This document shows, one piece after another, positions 7,000 to 10,992 of a stretch of 10,992 nucleotides of DNA. This DNA comes from Clostridia bacterium (GTDB lineage Bacteria > Bacillota > Clostridia > Clostridiales > Clostridiaceae), in contig RZYZ01000055.1 of NCBI GenBank assembly GCA_009930125.1, positions 1 through 10,992 on the forward strand, in the 5' to 3' direction. The notes below the pieces were generated by a model. The model did no database searches. It was not told the DNA's origin and worked only from the letters and a program-made list of their open reading frames with translations. Both the position numbers and the translations under genes were made by a program. The stretch's first letter is position 1. Every line of letters starts with the position of its first letter.

Positions 7000-7848
7000 A
7001 TGGCGAAGCTTTTAAAGAACAAGCTGTCAAGAAAAATTGTGATCTTGACAGCTATTCTACTCGTACTCTTCGGGGTTACGGTATACAAGGACAATAAGTC
7101 CCTGGTGGAAAGTGGAGCAGGAGCTGCCCTTAATCCTGTTCAGAAAGTGATCTATTCCACCAATAAGCGAATGGAGAGTCTCATAAATTTTTTTCTCCGA
7201 TATGAGGATGTGAAAAAGGAGAATGAGGAGCTTCTTCTGGAGAACATCGAGCTGGAAGGAAAGCTTAGAAGTTTCGATTCCCTTCAGGAGGAGAACGAAA
7301 AGCTCAAAGAGATGTTCTCCATCAAAAACAGGCAGGACCAGTACGATTATCTCGGAACCAATGTAATAGGCAGAACCGGTGGAGGAATCATCACTTCCTA
7401 CATCATCGATAAAGGATCCGATGATGGACTTCAGGCCGGGATGGCCGTCATGAGTCAGGACGGGATTGTCGGCCAGGTTACAGAAACCGCAGCCACCTGG
7501 TCCGTTGTAGAGACACTGTCCAGCGAAAATATATCCATTCATGTGACCACTGTGGAGGATAAGATGAACAGCGGGATTCTTGAAGGACACATAGGCAGCG
7601 GTCAGAAACAGATGGCAAAGATCTCTTATCTGCCCATCGATTCCTCCATCAAAGAAGGAGACGATGTGGTGACTTCTGGACTCGGCAGATTCTATCCTCC
7701 TGATTTTTTCATAGGAGAAGTCGTTCGTGTAGAGGAAGACAAAGGAAATCTCATGAAAACAGCCATCGTTGAAACCGCCGTGAACTTCAACGATACCAGA
7801 ATGCTTTTTGTCATTCTGCCTAAAAACATGGAGGATGTGGAATACTGA
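7000..7848 (+). CDS. mreC: Rod shape-determining protein MreC
   Basis: A 282-residue bitopic membrane protein with a short basic N-terminus, one transmembrane helix at about 12-29, a coiled coil at about 66-108 (rich in KENEELLLENIELEGKL-type heptads), and an extracellular beta-rich domain with conserved NVIGRTGGG, GMAVMSQDGIVGQV and DVVTSGLGRFYPPDFFIGEV segments. It links MreB and MreD to RodA/PBP2 on the outer face of the membrane. The start lies 3 nt after the mreB stop with only a weak AAGAAG upstream, so translation is probably coupled to mreB. The stop overlaps mreD by one base. Confidence 0.94.
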   Translation: MAKLLKNKLSRKIVILTAILLVLFGVTVYKDNKSLVESGAGAALNPVQKVIYSTNKRMESLINFFLRYEDVKKENEELLLENIELEGKLRSFDSLQEENEKLKEMFSIKNRQDQYDYLGTNVIGRTGGGIITSYIIDKGSDDGLQAGMAVMSQDGIVGQVTETAATWSVVETLSSENISIHVTTVEDKMNSGILEGHIGSGQKQMAKISYLPIDSSIKEGDDVVTSGLGRFYPPDFFIGEVVRVEEDKGNLMKTAIVETAVNFNDTRMLFVILPKNMEDVEY

Positions 7849-8336
7849 TGAGGAGAATATTCATATTGTTTACAGCAGTATTTCTTCTTCTGATTGATCA
7901 GACTGTGCTTCCTTTCCTGTCTGTTTTCGATTCCTATGGAAGCATTCTGTTCAGTTTCTTCGGTCTGTTTGCCATGATGACTGATTACGAAGATGCCATT
8001 ACACTGGCGGTGATTGCTGGAGTGCTGCAGGATCTTTTCTTTCCTTATGCATTTGGGCTGAATACATTGACGAATCTGTTTTTGTATCTGGGTCTGTCAA
8101 GAATCGGTCTGTCTCTGAAAGAAGGAAAAAAGACCATTCCGATTCTGTTTGTAACCCTGGCCCAGGGGATCAAGACCCTTGTTATGCTACTGATTCTGTT
8201 TTTATTCGGAATCAGAGGAAATATCTTATCCATCATCGTAACACCAGCCTACACCATGATTCTATGTATACTGATCTACAAAATAGTGGTCGCATACAGC
8301 AGAATTCCGATTGTGAAAAAAGAATGGCGATTCTAG
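7848..8336 (+). CDS. mreD: Rod shape-determining protein MreD
   Basis: A 162-residue integral membrane protein with about six hydrophobic segments (near 4-20, 33-45, 50-64, 70-85, 97-118, 126-147). The AGVLQDLFFPYAFGLNTLTN segment (about 57-76) matches the G-x-L-Q-D-x-x-x(n)-G-x-N signature of MreD. It is normally a membrane partner of MreC. Its ATG overlaps the mreC TGA in a TGATG junction, and GGAGG at 7830-7834 inside mreC is a somewhat distant ribosome binding site, so translational coupling is likely. An intrinsic terminator directly follows, making it the last gene of the maf-mreD unit. Confidence 0.92.
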   Translation: MRRIFILFTAVFLLLIDQTVLPFLSVFDSYGSILFSFFGLFAMMTDYEDAITLAVIAGVLQDLFFPYAFGLNTLTNLFLYLGLSRIGLSLKEGKKTIPILFVTLAQGIKTLVMLLILFLFGIRGNILSIIVTPAYTMILCILIYKIVVAYSRIPIVKKEWRF

Positions 8337-8361
8337 AAAACCTGCACTGCAGGTTTTTTTT
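8337..8361 (+). terminator. Intrinsic terminator after mreD
   Basis: AAAACCTGC (8337-8345) pairs with GCAGGTTTT (8349-8357) around a 3-nt loop, a 9-bp stem with a five-pair GC-rich core. T residues run from 8354 to 8361. It begins directly after the mreD stop codon. Confidence 0.88.
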
Positions 8362-8373
8362 GATATATACGTG

Positions 8374-8389
8374 AAATTATCGATAATTT
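8374..8389. promoter_or_regulatory. Perfect 16-bp palindrome upstream of minC, candidate operator
   Basis: AAATTATCGATAATTT is perfectly self-complementary. Its last two T bases begin a TTGCCA (8388-8393) that matches a -35 box at five of six positions. The only paired -10 at 17-nt spacing is the weak TGGAAT (8411-8416). A second, smaller dyad, TAAAAT-AG-ATTTTA, is at 8434-8447. GTGRAATTAT recurs at 8371 and 8410. Somewhere in 8362-8468 a minC promoter is expected because of the terminator upstream, but I cannot name one -10 box with confidence. Confidence 0.4.
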
Positions 8390-8479
8390 GCCATTTTTCA
8401 GTTATATGAGTGGAATTATTCACCCGAATCCTATAAAATAGATTTTAGGTGTTATTTTTAAGTATATTGGAGGGAACCA

Positions 8480-9118
8480 ATGACTAGTATCGATAGAATT
8501 CAGGTAAAAGGAAACCGTAAAGGTCTCAACCTGATTATCAATCTTTTAGAATTCAGTTCCACTGAGGAATTAGTGGAAGCCATAAAAAACAAACTGGAGC
8601 CGCTGAAGAATTTCTACAGTGGAAATGCAGTTTATGTGACAACCTATCCCATCAGGCTGAAAGATGATCAGAGAACCATCCTGGAAAAAGTGCTCTATGA
8701 AACCATATCCCTTTCCAGTGTGAACTTTGAAGAGTCCAATCGGAAAGAAGATCTTCCAACAGTCTTTTCCGGTGTAGAAGAAGGTAATACCAAGTTTATA
8801 ACAAAATCCATGCGTGGGGGTCAAATGATTGACTTCAAAGGAAATGTTGTTGTAATCGGAGACGTTCATATCGGTGCCGAGATCTTCGCAGAGGGAAATA
8901 TCGTCATACTCGGCCAGCTGAAAGGTCGTGCCTTTGCTGGCACATCCGGCAACGAAAACGCATTTGTCGCTGCCATCAGGCTTACACCATCTCTGCTGTC
9001 CATTGCAGGTACCTTTGGAAGACCGGCTGAAAGCGATACGAGTTTTCCTGAAGTTGCTAAACTGCAGGATGGAAACATCTATGTAGAACCATACATACCA
9101 ACAAAATTTGAATATTAG
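8480..9118 (+). CDS. minC: Septum site-determining protein MinC
   Basis: A 212-residue inhibitor of FtsZ assembly. The N-terminal FtsZ-inhibitory domain spans about 1-95 (VKGNRKGLNLIINL at the start). The C-terminal right-handed beta-helix domain spans about 105-185 and mediates dimerisation and MinD binding, with GNVVVIGDVHIGAEIFAEGNIVILGQLKGRAFAGTSGN. The MinD-binding motif, usually RSGQ, reads R112-G-G-Q115 here. The ribosome binding site GGAGGG (8469-8474) is well placed. It is the first gene of the min unit, 143 nt after mreD and 23 nt before minD. Confidence 0.94.
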   Translation: MTSIDRIQVKGNRKGLNLIINLLEFSSTEELVEAIKNKLEPLKNFYSGNAVYVTTYPIRLKDDQRTILEKVLYETISLSSVNFEESNRKEDLPTVFSGVEEGNTKFITKSMRGGQMIDFKGNVVVIGDVHIGAEIFAEGNIVILGQLKGRAFAGTSGNENAFVAAIRLTPSLLSIAGTFGRPAESDTSFPEVAKLQDGNIYVEPYIPTKFEY

Positions 9119-9141
9119 AGAGTAAAGAAGGAGAGACTTAA

Positions 9142-9939
9142 ATGCCAGAATCGATTGTAATCACATCCGGTAAAGGTGGCGTGGGTAAGACAACGACCAC
9201 AGCCAACATCGGAACAGCACTTGCACAGCTCGGACACAAAGTTGTTGTTATTGACGGAGACACAGGACTTCGTAATCTAGACGTACTCATGGGGCTTGAA
9301 AACAGAATCGTCTATACCATGATGGATTATTTCGATGGAAGATGCAAACTGAAACAGGCTCTGATCAAAGACAAGAGACTTCCGCATCTCTGCCTGCTTC
9401 CAACAGCACAGACCAGAGACAAGAACGACATCAGCACCGATCAGATGATCGGACTGATTGCAGAGCTGAAGAAAGAATTCGATTATATTCTCATTGATTC
9501 TCCGGCTGGAATCGAGCAGGGCTTCGAAAACTCTGTGGCTGCTGCAGACAGCGCAATCATTGTCGTGAATCCGGAAGTCACATCCGTAAGAGATGCAGAC
9601 AGAGTCATCGGAAAGCTTGATTCAAAAGGAATTGAGAATCATAAGGTTGTCATCAACAGACTGAATCATGAAATGACTGAGAGCGGAGAAATGCTCAATG
9701 TGGAAGATATCCTGGAAATCCTGTCCGTAAAGCTTTTAGGTATTGTTCCAGATGATCGCAGCATCACCATCTCCACCAATAAAGGAGAGCCTGTTGTGAC
9801 AACGGAAGGGTCCTTGGCTGGTACCGCGTTCATCAATATCGCGAAAAGAATTACAGGTGAAGAAATCCCGCTTTTAAATCTTAAACCAGAGGAAGAAGGA
9901 TTCTTTAGTAAACTATCCAAACTATTTAAGCCGAAGTAA
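9142..9939 (+). CDS. minD: Septum site-determining ATPase MinD
   Basis: A 265-residue ParA/Mrp-family ATPase. It has the deviant Walker A motif GKGGVGKTT (10-18, with signature Lys11 and Lys16), the switch I region VIDGDTGLRNLDVLMGLENR and the Walker B segment YILIDSPAG. ATP-bound MinD dimers bind the membrane and recruit MinC. The last residues (about 253-265, FFSKLSKLFKPK) form the expected amphipathic membrane-targeting helix. The ribosome binding site AAGGAGAG precedes the ATG. It lies 12 nt before minE, so the two are co-expressed. Confidence 0.97.
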   Translation: MPESIVITSGKGGVGKTTTTANIGTALAQLGHKVVVIDGDTGLRNLDVLMGLENRIVYTMMDYFDGRCKLKQALIKDKRLPHLCLLPTAQTRDKNDISTDQMIGLIAELKKEFDYILIDSPAGIEQGFENSVAAADSAIIVVNPEVTSVRDADRVIGKLDSKGIENHKVVINRLNHEMTESGEMLNVEDILEILSVKLLGIVPDDRSITISTNKGEPVVTTEGSLAGTAFINIAKRITGEEIPLLNLKPEEEGFFSKLSKLFKPK

Positions 9940-9951
9940 AGGGGGCACAAC

Positions 9952-10215
9952 ATGGATATTTTCGGATTTTTCAAGAAGAAGAGCGGATCAAAGGATACCG
10001 CAAAAGACAGACTGAAACTCATTCTTATGCACGATCGTGGAGACGTTTCTCCTGAGCTGCTTGAAAATATCAAAAATGATATTTTGGAAGTGCTTAGAAG
10101 ATATGTGGAAGTGGATGCGGACCAGGAACTGGATCTGCAGATCACACAGACTGACAGCGAGTATGGTTCAGTGCCTGCACTGGTTGCGAATATTCCGATC
10201 AAGAAGAAGAAATAA
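9952..10215 (+). CDS. minE: Cell division topological specificity factor MinE
   Basis: An 87-residue protein of normal MinE length. The hydrophobic N-terminal start MDIFGFFKKK fits the membrane-targeting sequence. AKDRLKLILMHDRGDVSPE (about 17-35) is the MinD-contact region. The C-terminal topological domain includes LENIKNDILEVLRRYVEVD and ends with the conserved VPALVANIPI and a lysine tail. MinE stimulates MinD ATPase activity and confines MinCD to the poles. Its presence means this organism can run an oscillating-type Min system, as some Clostridia do, rather than relying only on DivIVA/MinJ. A G-rich ribosome binding site, AAAGGGGG, precedes the ATG. Confidence 0.96.
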   Translation: MDIFGFFKKKSGSKDTAKDRLKLILMHDRGDVSPELLENIKNDILEVLRRYVEVDADQELDLQITQTDSEYGSVPALVANIPIKKKK

Positions 10216-10243
10216 AACCGTAAGAAAATGTTAAATTGAAAGT

Positions 10244-10289
10244 AAGGGTTGTATGAGTTAATATATTAATGCATACAGCTTTTATTTTT
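10244..10289 (+). terminator. Long inverted repeat with T tract between minE and rodA (terminator or attenuator candidate)
   Basis: TGTATG (10250-10255) pairs with CATACA (10272-10277), and a perfect TTAATATATTAA palindrome (10258-10269) lies between them; only the A-G opposition at 10256/10271 breaks the dyad. In RNA, the arms extend outwards through 10244-10249 and 10278-10283 with A-U, G-C and G-U pairs. T residues broken by one A follow to 10289. This resembles an AT-rich intrinsic terminator for minCDE. It could instead be an operator: TTGAAA (10236-10241), 17 nt, TAATAT (10259-10264) is a possible rodA promoter overlapping the dyad. Confidence 0.5.
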
Positions 10290-10320
10290 AGTCCTGATAA
10301 GAGGATGGGAAGGTTATTAA

Positions 10321-10992
10321 ATGAATTTACTTAAATCATTCATCATAGATAAAAAAGATCTGAAGGAACTGGACTTCGGCATGCTGCTCAGTGCCGTGGC
10401 CATACTTGTATTCGGGGTATTCAACATTTATACAGCCACAAGCGGTTATTATGCAAAGCTTCAGCTGGTCTGGCTTCTGCTTTCTCTTGGTGTGGTCTAT
10501 GTGATTCTGCTCATGGATTACAGAAAAGTCTACAAGATTGTGGATGTCCTGTACTGGATCGTGGTGCTGATGCTGATTTTCGTGCTTTTCACCACCAAAG
10601 TGAAGGGCGCAGCGGGATGGTTCAGTATCGGAACAAGAGGTCTTCAGCCTGCGGAGTTCGCAAAGCTCACCACCATGCTTATGGTGGGTAAACAGCTTCA
10701 TAAGGTCGATGGAAACATCAACAATCTGAAGAATTTCATTACAGTAACCCTATACGCACTGATACCGGTGATTCTCATGCTCCTGCAGCCTGAGATGGGC
10801 ATCACCATGATCACATTCTTTATTGTTCTGGGCATCTATTTTGTCATGGGACTTTCCCTGAAAGTAATTTTCGCCGGATTCGGCTTCATCGGGCTGGCCA
10901 TTCTCGTAGTTCTGAAGACCAGCTTCCTGCCATCTCACTGGAGTGACAGGCTCACAAGCTTTCTCTTCAATGAAGGCAGCGAACTTGGCATC
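10321..10992 (+). CDS. rodA: SEDS-family peptidoglycan polymerase RodA (partial, runs off the window)
   Basis: The first 224 codons are open to the window end. The protein is a polytopic membrane enzyme with hydrophobic segments at about 21-38, 47-65, 74-92, 139-157, 158-178 and 182-200. The SEDS signature KGAAGWFSIGTRGLQPAEFAKL is at 95-116, and a QPEMG segment is at 156-160 where QPDxG is usual. SEDS proteins polymerise lipid II into glycan strands with a class B PBP partner. Location next to minCDE and mreBCD favours RodA over FtsW or SpoVE, which share the fold. GGGAAGG (10307-10313) is the ribosome binding site, 7 nt before the ATG. The catalytic extracellular loop Asp lies beyond the window. 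Confidence 0.88.
   Translation, partial: MNLLKSFIIDKKDLKELDFGMLLSAVAILVFGVFNIYTATSGYYAKLQLVWLLLSLGVVYVILLMDYRKVYKIVDVLYWIVVLMLIFVLFTTKVKGAAGWFSIGTRGLQPAEFAKLTTMLMVGKQLHKVDGNINNLKNFITVTLYALIPVILMLLQPEMGITMITFFIVLGIYFVMGLSLKVIFAGFGFIGLAILVVLKTSFLPSHWSDRLTSFLFNEGSELGI

Noticed and set aside
1..10992. Search by eye for CRISPR arrays, tRNA or rRNA genes, transposon ends, phage genes or a novel defence cassette
   Set aside because: All sizeable frames are conserved housekeeping families in syntenic order, gaps are short, and there are no regularly spaced long repeats or integrase/transposase motifs.

Overview
This window looks like ordinary core chromosome from a Gram-positive bacterium of the class Clostridia. 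Three things suggest this: the maf-radC-mreB-mreC-mreD-minC-minD-minE-rodA gene order, which is a known clostridial arrangement; strong GGAGG-type ribosome binding sites ahead of most genes; and a clostridial-type four-domain S1 protein. All genes are on the + strand. There is no sign of phage, insertion sequence, CRISPR array, tRNA or rRNA. I did not find a new multi-gene system. The points of interest are a missing neighbour (PBP2), a few residue changes in conserved motifs, and structured intergenic DNA.

Region 1 (1-4436) is one tight transcription unit: the tail of an unidentified upstream gene, an S1-domain RNA-binding protein (rpsA-like), a PepD-type M20 dipeptidase, a two-domain rhodanese sulfurtransferase, and an ArAE_1/FUSC-type membrane protein. 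Gaps are 2, 29 and 2 nt. A strong intrinsic terminator (4411-4442) closes it.

Region 2 (4457-8361) starts with a good sigma-A-like promoter and a leader of about 185 nt that contains phased ACTT repeats and a 13-bp direct repeat. The genes maf, radC, mreB, mreC and mreD follow, with small gaps or overlaps, and end at an intrinsic terminator (8337-8361). The unit pairs a nucleotide pyrophosphatase and a RadC/JAMM protein with the MreBCD rod-shape scaffold.

Region 3 (8362-10992) has an AT-rich leader with a perfect 16-bp palindrome. It is followed by a complete Min system: MinC inhibitor, MinD membrane ATPase and MinE topological factor. A 105-nt gap with a long inverted repeat leads into rodA, a SEDS peptidoglycan polymerase cut off by the window end. 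MreBCD and RodA drive lateral wall synthesis, and MinCDE places the division site. PBP2, the usual RodA partner, is not between mreD and minC, where related clusters often carry it.

The longest stretch without a gene is 4398-4677 (280 nt), described under the maf leader entries.
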